Positions 45,001 to 53,553 of a stretch of 64,000 bases of DNA are shown here, piece by piece. The notes beneath the pieces were generated by a model. The model did not search any database. It was not told the DNA's origin and worked only from the letters and a program-made list of their open reading frames with translations. The stretch's first letter is position 1. Each line of letters opens with the position of its first letter. The stretch covers positions 1-64,000 of the forward strand of contig NZ_SOCT01000013.1 in the NCBI RefSeq assembly GCF_004364435.1, in the 5' to 3' direction. Position numbers and translations under genes: made by a program. Origin of the DNA: Pseudomonas sp. LP_7_YM. GTDB taxonomy: Bacteria; Pseudomonadota; Gammaproteobacteria; Pseudomonadales; Pseudomonadaceae.

Positions 45001-45547
45001 AAAAGGCCTGGGGTTGGGCCTGGCGATTGCCGATGGCTTGTGTCGGGTTCTCGGTCACACCCTTGAGGTGCGCTCCTGGTCTGGCAAAGGCAGTGTGTTC
45101 AGCGTCACCGTGCCGCTGGCGCCAAGCCAGACCTTGCCGCAATCAGCAAGCGCCGAACTGCAACGTGCCGTGCTCAATGGCACCCAGGTGCTGTGCATCG
45201 ACAATGAAGACAGCATCCTGATCGGCATGAACAGCCTGCTCAGCCGCTGGGGTTGTCAGGTATGGACAGCGCGCAACCGGGAGGAATGCCAAGCCCTGCT
45301 GGACCAGGGCATTCGTCCCCACCTGGCCCTGGTGGACTACCACCTGGACCACGGCGAGACCGGCACCGAACTGATGGCCTGGCTGCGTACACAGCTGGGC
45401 CAGCCGGTGCCCGGCGTGCTAATCAGCGCCGACGGCAGACCCGAACTGGTGGCTCAGGTACACGCGGCGGGCCTGGAATACCTGGCCAAACCGGTGAAGC
45501 CTGCAGCACTGCGGGCATTGTTGAGTCGGCATGTGAGTTTGAATTAG
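42074..45547 (+). CDS. Hybrid sensor kinase with sodium/solute symporter (PutP-like) domain
   Basis: A 1157-residue sensor related to the CbrA-type SSS kinases (from memory closest to P. aeruginosa PA3271). Residues 1-500 form about 13 membrane helices of the SSS family (FIAARYGKSQTLAVVVALI). A PAS domain follows (NITQGISVVDQSLKLVAWNDRYLEL) and a coiled coil. The kinase has an H-box AAVSHDLMQPMNAARLF with H806, N-box NFLTNAFRYAKG, G-boxes DRGPGIPED and GLGLGLAIADGL. A C-terminal receiver has VLCIDNED, phosphoacceptor D1088 in LVDYHLD and K in YLAKPVKP. It probably links transport of a solute to a phosphorelay; no partner regulator is adjacent. Confidence 0.93.
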   Translation: MSLSSGLIAAVALAYMAIMFAIAFYGDRRSGALPPRLRAWVYSLSLAVYCTSWTFFGAVGQAAEQLWSFLPIYLGPIVMMVLAPWVLQKMVLISKQESITSIADFIAARYGKSQTLAVVVALICLIGVLPYIALQLKGIVLGVNILIGAGADATGTRAQDTALIVSLVLALFTIVFGTRNLDATEHHRGMVLAIAFEALVKLFAFMAVGVFVTFGLYDGVDDLFNQAMLAPRLEEYWKETINWPSMVVQTGVAMMAIVCLPRQFHVTVVENIEPQDLRLAKWVFPIYLLLAGLFVVPIALAGQMLLPGSVLPDSFVISVPLAHAHPALALLAFIGGASAATGMVIVASVALSTMVSNDMLLPWLLRRKTAERPFEVFRYWMLSVRRVSIVAILLLAYVSYRLLGSTASLATIGQIAFAAITQLAPAMIGALYWKPANRRGVFAGLAAGVFIWFYTLVLPLIAHSMGWSLSSFPLLAWLHGNPLNLPITPLTQGVVLSMAGNFILFVWVSLLSRTRVSEHWQAGRFIGQELQARHNNRSLLAVQIEDLLKLSARFVGEERAQQSFIRFAYRQGKGFNPNQNANAEWIAHTERLLAGVLGTSSTRAVVKAAIEGRDMQLEDVVRIADEASEVLQFNRALLQGAIENITQGISVVDQSLKLVAWNDRYLELFNYPEGLISVGRPIADIIRYNAERGLLGPGEAEVHVARRLHWMRQGRAHTSERLFPNGRVIELIGNPMPGGGFVMSFTDITAFREAEQALKGVNESLEQRVAERTRELSQLNVALTDAKAHAEAANQSKTRFLAAVSHDLMQPMNAARLFSAALLHVDNNIPDEAQKLIQHLDSSLRSAEDLISDLLDISRLENGKFTPTLAPFALNTLFDTLGAEFKALAQEQGLSFRVRGSRLPIASDVKLLRRVLQNFLTNAFRYAKGPILLGVRRKGTDLSLEVWDRGPGIPEDKRQVIFEEFKRLDSHQTRAEKGLGLGLAIADGLCRVLGHTLEVRSWSGKGSVFSVTVPLAPSQTLPQSASAELQRAVLNGTQVLCIDNEDSILIGMNSLLSRWGCQVWTARNREECQALLDQGIRPHLALVDYHLDHGETGTELMAWLRTQLGQPVPGVLISADGRPELVAQVHAAGLEYLAKPVKPAALRALLSRHVSLN

Positions 45548-45920
45548 CCCTTGAGGCTGGCCCGAACAGCAACAAGCGCTACCCAATCACCCGCCCGTTC
45601 GACGCGGACGCCAGCAATTGTTTAGCAATACATGTTTTTGATCGACCGTAAGCTCGAAAACAGAGCCCGCGCTTGCCAGCGATGTAAAAAATGCCTGCGA
45701 ATCTTTAAGCCGTTTTGGCTGGAGTTCCTTGCAGCCTCACCCTGCTGCGCCTCTTTATAAGTCCGGCAATGCATCGTCACGTCTAAAAAATGCCCTCTGC
45801 AATCAAAATCGCGCGCTTCTGTAAGCAATGGCCATTTGATATACAGGTGCGCTGAGCCATCCCTTAAAAACAAGAAAAGGCTTGGAGGACCCTTGAAATG
45901 CAAAAACGAAGGAGCTGTAG
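45548..45920. other. Intergenic region before the chemoreceptor, nothing recognised
   Basis: About 370 bases, AT-richer than the neighbours. I see no sigma-28 promoter of the TAAA-N15-GCCGATAA type, no hairpin and no reading frame of interest. An AAGGAG lies just before the chemoreceptor ATG. Confidence 0.5.
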
Positions 45921-47545
45921 ATGTTCATCAGAAACATGCGTATTGGAATCAGGGCTGGCCTGGGTTTCGGGCTGGTTGGAGTGTTGCTGGCGTCGTTCGG
46001 CGTATTCAGCCTGGGTAAGATGGCCGCATTGCGCACCAGCGCCGAAGTGATCGAACAAACCTGGATGCCAAAGATCGAGGCCATACATGACGCCGCAGAT
46101 AACGTCATGACCATCCGCATCGAGGCCTTGCGCCTGATCGCCAACAGCGATGCCGCCAGCCACCGGAAAAGCCAGGCCGTGATCGCCGAGGAGCGCGCCA
46201 ATTGGGGCAGGCATTTCAGCGACTACAAACGGCTCAGCGATTCTGCGCAGGAGCTGGCGCTACTCAATGATGTCCAGGGCGTGTTTGACACGTATCAACG
46301 CGTACTCGATCAGGTCGCTGCCCACATCGACGCCGGTCAGACCGAACAGGCCAATACGCTGCTCAATACGCAACTGGCCCCCATCGGCGGCAAACTTGAT
46401 TCTGCGCTGAAGTCCATGATCCAGCTCAATCAGAAAGGCGCCGACACCGCCGCCAAAGACGCCGCCAGCCTGTATGACAGGTCGCAAACCATCCTGGCCT
46501 CAGCCATCGTTCTCTCCCTGCTCCTGAGCCTATGGCTTGCCTGGGCACTGACACGCAGCATCGTCAGCCGATCAGCGAGGCTCTGGAGGTGGCGCAAACC
46601 ATTGCCGGCGGCAATCTCACCGCCTCCTTTGAGCATCAGGGCAACGATGAACCCGCGCAGCTGCTGACAGCCTTGTCGGCCATGCAACAAAACCTGCGCT
46701 CGACCATTCGCGGCATCAGCGAATCATCGCAGCAACTGGCATCGGCGGCCGAAGAAATGACCTCGGTGATGGAACAAAGCACGCGCAGCCTTCAGGCGCA
46801 GAACGACGAAATCGAGCTGGCCGCAACCGCCGTGACGCAGATGAGCACAGCGGTGGACGAAGTGGCGAACAACGCAGTGGCAACCTCAGAGGCATCAAAA
46901 GCTTCCGATGCCGACAGCCAGCATGGGCAACGGCAAGTGAGCGAAACCATCGAGTCGATCCAGGGGCTGGTGGGCGAAGTGATGAATGCATCCACCCAGG
47001 CACAGGGGCTGGCGGGTCAGTCGCAGGACATCAGCAAGGTGCTGGAAGTGATTCGCGGCATCGCCGGGCAGACCAACCTGCTGGCGCTCAACGCGGCCAT
47101 CGAAGCGGCGCGTGCCGGTGAGGCAGGCCGCGGGTTTGCGGTGGTCGCTGATGAAGTACGCTCACTGGCGCAGCGCACTCAGGATTCAACCCGGGAAATC
47201 GAGGAAATGATCAGCGGCATCCAGACCGGTACCCAAGATACGGTCGACGCCATGCAGAACAGCACCAGTCAGGCCGAACAGACGCTGCAACGGGCGAGCA
47301 ACGCAGGCCAGGCACTGCAAAAGATCACCGCCGCGATCTCGCAGATCAACCAGCGCAACCTGGTGATCGCCAGCGCCGCCGAGCAGCAGTCGCTGGTGGC
47401 GCGGGAGGTGGATCGCAGCCTGGTAAACATTCGCGACCTGTCGACCCAGACTGCGGCGGGCGCCACGCAAACCTCCGCCGCCAGCCAGGAGCTGTCGCGA
47501 CTGGCAGTGGATTTGAATGGGTTGGTGACGCGGTTTGTCTTGTAG
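45921..47545 (+). pseudogene. Methyl-accepting chemotaxis protein, frameshifted
   Basis: A chemoreceptor of about 540 residues split by one base. The first frame (45921 to about 46570) has a membrane anchor (residues 11-33), a four-helix-bundle sensor region and the second membrane helix (ASAIVLSLLLSLWLAWALTRSIVS). It then runs into a nonsense tail ending at 46667. The second frame takes over at PISEALEVAQTIAGGNLTASF, so adding one C at 46568-46569 restores RSIVSPISEAL. The signalling tip VLEVIRGIAGQTNLLALNAAIEAARAGEAGRGFAVVADEVRSLA, on both sides of the hairpin, is intact. Either a real recent mutation or a sequencing error in a C-run. Confidence 0.88.
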
Positions 47546-47565
47546 CTCAAGCAACGCGCCCTCGT

Positions 47566-47590
47566 GCAGGAGCCGGCTGTCGGCTCCTGC
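47566..47590. repeat. REP-type hairpin between convergent genes
   Basis: GCAGGAGCCG (47566-47575) and CGGCTCCTGC (47581-47590) form a perfect 10-bp stem with a five-base loop. The sequence matches the Pseudomonas REP pattern and lies between the chemoreceptor and the EamA exporter stops. Confidence 0.7.
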
Positions 47591-47626
47591 GCGGTTAGCG
47601 TCCAGCGCTAGAAGTGGCGATGCCTC

Positions 47627-48481
47627 CTACTTCACCTTCCTGAACACAAACACCAGTCCCACCACAATCAGTACCATGCCCAGCATGCTCAGCAGTGCCA
47701 GGCGATTGCCGAAGATCAGGTAATCCATGATCGCCGTCACCGCTGGCACCAGATAGAACAGGCTGGTGACATTGACCAGATTGCCCTGAGCGATCAGCCG
47801 ATACAGCAGGAAGGTCGCCAGCACCGACACGACCAGGGCCATGTACAGGACCGGCACATAGAAGCCGACGCTGTGCTCGAAGTGAAACGGCTGGAAAGGC
47901 ACAAACACCGCGCAGACAAGCGTACCGGCTAAGTACTGGACCGGCAGTGTACCGAGCGGGTTATCGGTGATGCGTTTCTGCATGATCGAGCCGCCGGTCA
48001 TGCTCAACATGCCCAGCACGCCGAACAGCATTCCGGCCAACGAGCCGCCGTCTCCAATGCCTTGAAACACCACCAGCACCAAGCCTGCCAGCCCCATGCC
48101 CAAGCCAAATGTGCGTGACCACGAGCGGCTGCGTTCGACCAATACCGCGGTGAGGATGGGCTGCACCCCCATGATGGTCGCCATCACGCCGGGCGCGACC
48201 TTCATGTCCAGCGCCAGCAGGTAGCAGATCTGGTAAGCGCCAAGCAGCACCGCGCCGGTCATCAGGGCGTAGCGCATCGATTGGCGCGTGACGGGAAGTG
48301 TGTAGCCAAGAGCGGGGATCAGAATCGCCAACGCCATCAGCGACAGCAAAAATCGGAACAACAGAAATGCGAAAGGCGATGCGTGGGTCAGGCCCCACTT
48401 GGAGACAATCGCCCCGCTGCTCCAGAGCAGCACGAACAGCGTAGTCGTGGCCATAGAGGCCAGCGTTTTCTTAGCAAACAT
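47627..48481 (-). CDS. EamA/DMT family exporter
   Basis: A 284-residue inner-membrane transporter with ten predicted helices arranged as two EamA repeats. LLWSSGAIVSKWGLTHASPFAFLLFRF begins the first, and GVLGMLSMTGGSIMQKR with LAGTLVCAVFVPF the second. Start ATG at 48481 follows AGGTGA and removes a short unlikely extension. Members export amino acids or other metabolites; no specific substrate is implied by its neighbours. Confidence 0.9.
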   Translation of the reverse strand: MFAKKTLASMATTTLFVLLWSSGAIVSKWGLTHASPFAFLLFRFLLSLMALAILIPALGYTLPVTRQSMRYALMTGAVLLGAYQICYLLALDMKVAPGVMATIMGVQPILTAVLVERSRSWSRTFGLGMGLAGLVLVVFQGIGDGGSLAGMLFGVLGMLSMTGGSIMQKRITDNPLGTLPVQYLAGTLVCAVFVPFQPFHFEHSVGFYVPVLYMALVVSVLATFLLYRLIAQGNLVNVTSLFYLVPAVTAIMDYLIFGNRLALLSMLGMVLIVVGLVFVFRKVK

Positions 48482-48854
48482 GGATATCACCTGTGATTCA
48501 GACAAAATCGGACCCGGCGTAAACCGGATTCACTGATGTTTTGTTGGCGGCTTGCAGGCGTGATTCGACAGCATCAGAGCCGTCAATCAGCCCAGCACAA
48601 CCAAGGCTGGCGGCGAGACAACGCACGCAACCGGGCCGGTCACAGGAGAGGGAGGTGGATAGCGCGTGATGTAGAAAGCCTGCTGGCACCCGCACGGCTC
48701 GCCCACAGCAAATGCTGCAGTCCTGAACACGAATGGCGAATGGGAAGCAGGCATGCGCTGGTCTTCTTCGAAATGGGGAGGGATGTTTCGACTTGTTTCA
48801 AAACACCGGCGCTGAATATAACCAGCGCGCGGTGCAGGACGCAACGTCTAGTGA
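48482..48854. other. Intergenic region, nothing recognised
   Basis: About 370 bases between two minus-strand genes. It includes the promoter region of the EamA gene and the 3' flank of lpxO. No hairpin with a T-tract, repeat or frame with a plausible start is visible. Confidence 0.5.
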
Positions 48855-49793
48855 TCAGCCGAACAGCCAGTAGCCCAGCAAAGCCAGCACGATGACTGCC
48901 AGTACCGGACGCAGGATGCGATAGGCCTTGGGGTTGGCGCGTTTGAACTGTTTGACCTTGCCGCTGATGCCGTTACTGAACCGCTTGCTGTAGGCATAGG
49001 CCTGATTGATCCCGCCGACGCGTTCGTCATCGGTATTCTGCGGCGCAGTGGCGCGGCCGAGGAAAGCGCTGACGCTGCGGTTGACCGACGTCATGAAGCG
49101 GTTGCTCAACGGACGCTCGATGTCACAGAACAGGATCACGCGAGTGACGTCGGTTTCGTTCTTGACCCAGTGCACGTAGGTCTCGTCGAACATCACGTCT
49201 TCACCGTCGCGCCAGGCGTAGACCTTGCCATCGACGAAGATCCGGCAATCGTCGGAGTTGGGTGTCGACAGGCCCAGGTGGTAACGCAACGAACCGGCGA
49301 AAGGATCGCGGTGCGGGTTGAGGTGACTGCCACCGGGCAACAGGGCAAACATCGCGCCCTTGACGTTGGGAATACGGCTGACCAGCTCGACCGTCTTCGG
49401 GCACAGTGTTTCGGCGGACGGCAGCGGTTTGTCGTACCACTTCAGGTAAAACCGCTTCCAGCCTTTTTTGAAGAACGAACCGAAACCGGCGTCGTTATCC
49501 TTGGCGGCGGCGCGAATGTACCCCTCATCAAAGAGGTGCATGGCCTCGTCGCGAATGGTCTCCCAGTTGTCGCGCAACACATCGAGTTCAGGGAACTTGC
49601 TGCGATCCAGATAAGGTCTGGATGGCACGCTGGAGAACAGGTACATCAAGGCGTTGTACGGAGCAAACAATGCGGAGTGGTTCACGAACTGGCGCAGCAC
49701 CGGCAGACGCGCCTTGCCGCGCAGATGCACGTACAGCGTGCTGCCGATGAACAGCAGCAGAATCGCCGCTTTGGCAGCGAAAGAAAAGGTCAT
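48855..49793 (-). CDS. lpxO: Lipid A 2-hydroxylase (aspartyl/asparaginyl beta-hydroxylase family)
   Basis: A 312-residue Fe(II)/2-oxoglutarate dioxygenase that hydroxylates a secondary acyl chain of lipid A, an outer-membrane modification linked to resistance and virulence. An N-terminal membrane anchor (KAAILLLFIGSTLYVHL) and a C-terminal one (ILRPVLAVIVLALLGYWLF) flank the catalytic domain. Iron and cosubstrate residues appear in LLPGGSHLNPHRDPFAGSLRYHLGL and FDETYVHWVKNET. ATG at 49793 has AAGGAGAG upstream. LpxO assignment is by family and length; other beta-hydroxylase paralogues exist in pseudomonads. Confidence 0.87.
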   Translation of the reverse strand: MTFSFAAKAAILLLFIGSTLYVHLRGKARLPVLRQFVNHSALFAPYNALMYLFSSVPSRPYLDRSKFPELDVLRDNWETIRDEAMHLFDEGYIRAAAKDNDAGFGSFFKKGWKRFYLKWYDKPLPSAETLCPKTVELVSRIPNVKGAMFALLPGGSHLNPHRDPFAGSLRYHLGLSTPNSDDCRIFVDGKVYAWRDGEDVMFDETYVHWVKNETDVTRVILFCDIERPLSNRFMTSVNRSVSAFLGRATAPQNTDDERVGGINQAYAYSKRFSNGISGKVKQFKRANPKAYRILRPVLAVIVLALLGYWLFG

Positions 49794-50036
49794 GAAGCTC
49801 TCCTTGGAACAGTGTCGTTGCGCCGTCAACGGCGACATCCGTTGAACGCTTGGTCTGCGCACCGCCAGCGTCTAAACGAAGGCGGGTATCAGCACAGGCG
49901 ACCGTCGCTATGGGGCAGTCTAAATGGCTGCACAACCCTGTCGCTTGACCTGGAGCAGGTGCACGAAAGGTTCTGAATGGCGGCCATCATAAGCCTTCGT
50001 CGCCCAGGTAAAAAGCCGAAGACTTCGCCAATACGA

Positions 50037-51011
50037 CTATTGGGCCAGTTCTTGTTCCGTGAACAGGTCGCTGAACAGCATGCTCGACAGGTAGCGCTCG
50101 CCAGAGTCGGGCAGGATCACGACGATGGTCTTGCCCTGCATTTCCGGCTTTTCTGCCAGACGCACGGCTGCCTGCATCGCCGCGCCGCAGGAAATGCCAC
50201 AGAGAATCCCCTCTTCCTGCATCAGGCGCAGCGCCATCGCCTTGGCTTCTTCATCGCTGACCAACTCGACCTTGTCGATGATCGACAGATCAAGATTCTT
50301 CGGGATGAAGCCTGCGCCAATCCCCTGGATCTTGTGCGGGCTGGGGGTGATTTCCTCGCCCGCCAAAGCCTGGGTGATGATCGGCGAGATCATCGGTTCC
50401 ACGGCCACCGAGGTGATCGGCTTGCCCATGGTGTGCTTGATGTAGCGCGATACGCCGGTGATGGTGCCGCCCGTGCCGACGCCTGCTACCAACACGTCAA
50501 TTGCGCCGTCGGTGTCGTTCCAGATTTCCGGACCGGTGGTCTTTTCGTGAATCGCCGGGTTGGCCGGGTTTTCGAACTGCCCGGGCATGAAGTACTTGCC
50601 TGGATCGCTGGCCACCAGTTCTTCAGCCTTGGCGATTGCGCCTTTCATGCCCTTGGCAGGCTCGGTCAGTTCCAGTTCGGCACCCAGCGCCTTGAGCACC
50701 TTGCGCCGCTCGATGCTCATGGACGCGGGCATGGTCAGCACCAATTTATAGCCACGGGCTGCGGCAACGAAAGCCAGACCGATACCGGTATTGCCGGAGG
50801 TCGGCTCGACGATGGTCATGCCGGGCTTGAGTGCGCCCCTGCTCTCGGCGTCCCAGATCATGTTCGCGCCGATACGGCATTTGACCGAATACCCCGGATT
50901 ACGCCCTTCGATCTTGGCCAGAATCGTGACCCCGCGCGGCGCGATTCGGTTGATCTGCACCAGCGGCGTATTGCCGATGGAATGGGCGTTGTCTGCGTAA
51001 ATACGGCTCAT
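50037..51011 (-). CDS. cysK: Cysteine synthase A (O-acetylserine sulfhydrylase)
   Basis: A 324-residue PLP enzyme making cysteine from O-acetylserine and sulfide in the cytoplasm. The PLP lysine is K44 in NPGYSVKCR. The substrate loop is EPTSGNTGIGLAF and the phosphate loop GVGTGGTITGVSRY. GISCGAAMQAA and ILPDSGERYLSS near the C-terminus match CysK, not CysM. ATG at 51011 (MSRIYADNAHSIGNTPL) is chosen by family start. It diverges from the DUF748 gene by about 125 bases. Confidence 0.95.
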   Translation of the reverse strand: MSRIYADNAHSIGNTPLVQINRIAPRGVTILAKIEGRNPGYSVKCRIGANMIWDAESRGALKPGMTIVEPTSGNTGIGLAFVAAARGYKLVLTMPASMSIERRKVLKALGAELELTEPAKGMKGAIAKAEELVASDPGKYFMPGQFENPANPAIHEKTTGPEIWNDTDGAIDVLVAGVGTGGTITGVSRYIKHTMGKPITSVAVEPMISPIITQALAGEEITPSPHKIQGIGAGFIPKNLDLSIIDKVELVSDEEAKAMALRLMQEEGILCGISCGAAMQAAVRLAEKPEMQGKTIVVILPDSGERYLSSMLFSDLFTEQELAQ

Positions 51012-51137
51012 GACCGGGTCCTCGTGCAGGTGGGGAAAAACGCAAAGCCTATGCCTTGGGTGCATATTGAGTCCAGTCATGCGAACGGACGGCGGCGTCG
51101 GTAGTCAACAAACGTAGGAAAACCGGAGAGTACCGCC

Positions 51138-52214
51138 ATGAAACGTCGCTATAGCTGGCCACTGTGGACAGTCCTGGGACTGGTTGTGTTGTTGATTGCC
51201 TTGCACATCGCGCTGCCCTACGTGGTGCGTAACTACCTCAACGAAAAACTCGCCGACATGGGCGACTATCGGGGACAAGTGACGGATGTCGATCTGGCAT
51301 TGTGGCGCGGCGCTTACAAGATCAATGGCCTGAACATCGTCAAGGTCGACGGCAAGGTCCCGGTGCCGCTGCTCAAGGTGCCGGTGATCGATATAGCTGT
51401 CAGCTGGCATTCGCTCTGGTACGACCATGCGGTGGTGGCAAAGGTCGCGTTCGTCAGCCCCGAACTTAATTTCGTCGATGGCGGCGCAAACAAACAACAA
51501 TCGCAGACCGGTGCCGGCACTGACTGGCGCGCACAGTTGAACAAGCTACTGCCGATTACGCTTAACGAGGTCCGGATCGACGACGGCAAAATCACGTTCA
51601 GCAACTTCACCTCCACGCCCAAGGTGAAAATCGAGGCCGACAAGGTCAATGCCAGCCTTTATAACCTGACCAACGTCGTCGACACCGCTGGCAAGCGCGA
51701 CGCGCGGTTCGAGGGCAAGGCCATGCTATTGGGGCATGCACCACTGGAAACCAACGCCACGTTCGACCCGTTCAGCAACTTTGAAGACTTCGATTTCAAA
51801 CTGCGGGTCACCGGCCTGCAGTTAAAACGCATGAACGATTTCGCCTCGGCCTACGGCAAGTTCGACTTCAACGCAGGCAACGGCGACCTCATCATCGAAG
51901 CCCAGGCCAATAAAGGTCAGCTCAGTGGTTACATCAAACCCCTGCTGCGCGACGTGGATATCTTCAACTGGCAGCAGGACGTCGAGAATCAGAACAAGGG
52001 CTTCTTCCGCTCGGTCTGGGAAGCCATCGTCGGCGGCAGCCAGACCCTCTTGAAGAATCAGAGCAAGAACCAGTTCGCCACCCGCGTGGAACTCAGCGGC
52101 AGTGTTCACAAGCAGGACATCAGTGCCTTTCAGGCGTTTCTGCAGATTCTGCGCAACGCTTTCGTTCAGGCATTCAATACGCGGTATGACAGTGGCAAAA
52201 GCGAGGCGAAGTGA
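51138..52214 (+). CDS. DUF748/AsmA-like envelope protein
   Basis: A 358-residue protein with an N-terminal membrane anchor (WPLWTVLGLVVLLIALHIALPYVV) followed by a periplasmic beta-rich domain. NYLNEKLADMGDYRGQVTDVDLALWRGAYKINGLNIVKVDG is typical of DUF748. AsmA-like repeats such as FDFKLRVTGLQLKRMNDFASAYGKFDF follow. Related proteins are proposed to move lipids between membranes. GGAG precedes the ATG. No operon partner is apparent. Confidence 0.85.
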   Translation: MKRRYSWPLWTVLGLVVLLIALHIALPYVVRNYLNEKLADMGDYRGQVTDVDLALWRGAYKINGLNIVKVDGKVPVPLLKVPVIDIAVSWHSLWYDHAVVAKVAFVSPELNFVDGGANKQQSQTGAGTDWRAQLNKLLPITLNEVRIDDGKITFSNFTSTPKVKIEADKVNASLYNLTNVVDTAGKRDARFEGKAMLLGHAPLETNATFDPFSNFEDFDFKLRVTGLQLKRMNDFASAYGKFDFNAGNGDLIIEAQANKGQLSGYIKPLLRDVDIFNWQQDVENQNKGFFRSVWEAIVGGSQTLLKNQSKNQFATRVELSGSVHKQDISAFQAFLQILRNAFVQAFNTRYDSGKSEAK

Positions 52215-52289
52215 CGGACTGGCAATCCGTCTTGCCCTCTGACTCAACGCCATAAACAGGGCGGTGTTCTGCACCAAGAATGCCGCCCT

Positions 52290-52503
52290 GCCCTTGACTC
52301 TGCAGCGAGTCCCAACCGATACACGCCAAGGCGCAACGTGCGCGGCGTCGCTTCTCGGGCATTGCTGTAACGAGTGATGCTGCGGGTGCTGACTCCGAGC
52401 GCTTCAGCCGCCAATACCAGGGGCAATCCGGTCCGCGCGCGCCAGCCGATGAAGCTGCGGGTGGTCTCATCCGTCGCCGCCCCTGCACTGTATTGGATTG
52501 CAT
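52290..52503 (-). pseudogene. Decayed small HTH regulator
   Basis: From an ATG at 52503 the frame reads MQSNTVQG. The conserved core then continues in a second frame: TRSFIGWRARTGLPLVLAAE, ALGVSTRSITRYSNA. The end, ALACIGWDSLQSQ, is in a third frame. Together these match small XRE-type proteins of the form FRxWRxxxGLxxxxAAxALGVSxRTIxxYE...RLACxGW. Two single-base shifts, one near the start and one near 52330, are needed to join the pieces, so the gene is inactive as written. Confidence 0.65.
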
Positions 52504-52515
52504 GCTGCGCAATAC

Positions 52516-52532
52516 ATAGCCAATTTGGCTAT
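52516..52532. promoter_or_regulatory. Perfect palindrome, likely operator of the decayed HTH gene
   Basis: ATAGCCAA-T-TTGGCTAT is a perfect 8-bp inverted repeat around one base, 13 bases upstream of the remnant's ATG. The position fits an autoregulatory operator that has outlived the regulator. Confidence 0.5.
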
Positions 52533-52696
52533 ACAGAAATCAGCGTTACAATTTTCTCTGCGGTCAAATCGCGACCCGCCATTGAGCGACTGAATAAAGC
52601 GTGTGCGTTCACAGCCGAGCAGCGTGCGCGTTATAGTCGCTGCATTCTTTTCGGCGTCCGGCCCGTGGTCCGCACGCCCTGTTCGAGGATTTTTCG

Positions 52697-53542
52697 ATGA
52701 AGTTCGAAGGCACCCGCGCCTACGTCGCCACTGACGACCTGAAGCTTGCCGTCAACGCCGCCATCACGCTTGAGCGCCCACTGCTGGTCAAGGGCGAGCC
52801 GGGCACAGGCAAAACCATGCTCGCCGAACAACTGGCCGAATCCTTTGGCGCGAAGTTGATCACCTGGCATATCAAGTCGACCACTAAAGCGCATCAGGGG
52901 CTGTACGAATACGATGCGGTCAGCCGTCTGCGTGATTCACAAATGGGTGTCGACAAGGTCCACGACATACGCAATTACCTGAAGAAAGGAAAGCTCTGGG
53001 AGGCTTTTGAATCCGAGGAGCGAGTGATTCTGCTGATCGATGAAATCGACAAGGCCGATATCGAGTTTCCCAACGACCTGTTGCAGGAACTCGACAAGAT
53101 GGAGTTCTACGTTTACGAGACCGACGAGACGATCAAGGCCAAAAAGCGCCCGATCATCATCATTACCTCAAACAACGAAAAAGAACTGCCAGATGCCTTC
53201 CTGCGTCGCTGCTTCTTTCACTACATCGCCTTCCCGGATCGCAGTACGCTGCAGCAGATCGTCGATATGCACTACCCGGACATCAAGAAGGATCTGGTCA
53301 GCGAAGCATTGGACGTGTTCTTCGACGTGCGCAAGGTGCCGGGCCTGAAGAAAAAACCTTCGACCTCCGAGCTGGTGGACTGGCTGAAACTGCTCATGGC
53401 CGACAACATTAGTGAAGCGGTACTGCGCGAACGCGATCCGACCAAGGCCATTCCGCCGCTGGCCGGGGCGCTGGTCAAGAACGAACAGGACGTCCAGCTG
53501 TTGGAGCGTCTGGCGTTCATGAGCCGTCGCGGTAATCGATAA
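52697..53542 (+). CDS. MoxR-type AAA+ ATPase
   Basis: A 281-residue chaperone-like ATPase. Walker A is GEPGTGKT (33-40), Walker B LLIDEID (112-118), and sensor 1 is IIIITSNNEKELPDAFLRRC with the arginine finger pair. MoxR proteins help to assemble or load metals into protein complexes together with VWA-domain partners, and the next gene (11 bases away) is such a partner. GAGG is found upstream of the ATG. The client of the pair is unknown. Confidence 0.92.
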   Translation: MKFEGTRAYVATDDLKLAVNAAITLERPLLVKGEPGTGKTMLAEQLAESFGAKLITWHIKSTTKAHQGLYEYDAVSRLRDSQMGVDKVHDIRNYLKKGKLWEAFESEERVILLIDEIDKADIEFPNDLLQELDKMEFYVYETDETIKAKKRPIIIITSNNEKELPDAFLRRCFFHYIAFPDRSTLQQIVDMHYPDIKKDLVSEALDVFFDVRKVPGLKKKPSTSELVDWLKLLMADNISEAVLRERDPTKAIPPLAGALVKNEQDVQLLERLAFMSRRGNR

Positions 53543-53553
53543 GGGCGTTTGCC

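Larger units (their letters stand above)
52215..52696. other. Gene-poor region with a decayed HTH gene and its palindrome
   Basis: About 480 bases. The minus strand holds the HTH remnant (52290-52503) and a perfect palindrome just upstream of it (52516-52532). The right part is the moxR-like gene promoter region. Nothing else is recognised. Confidence 0.6.
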
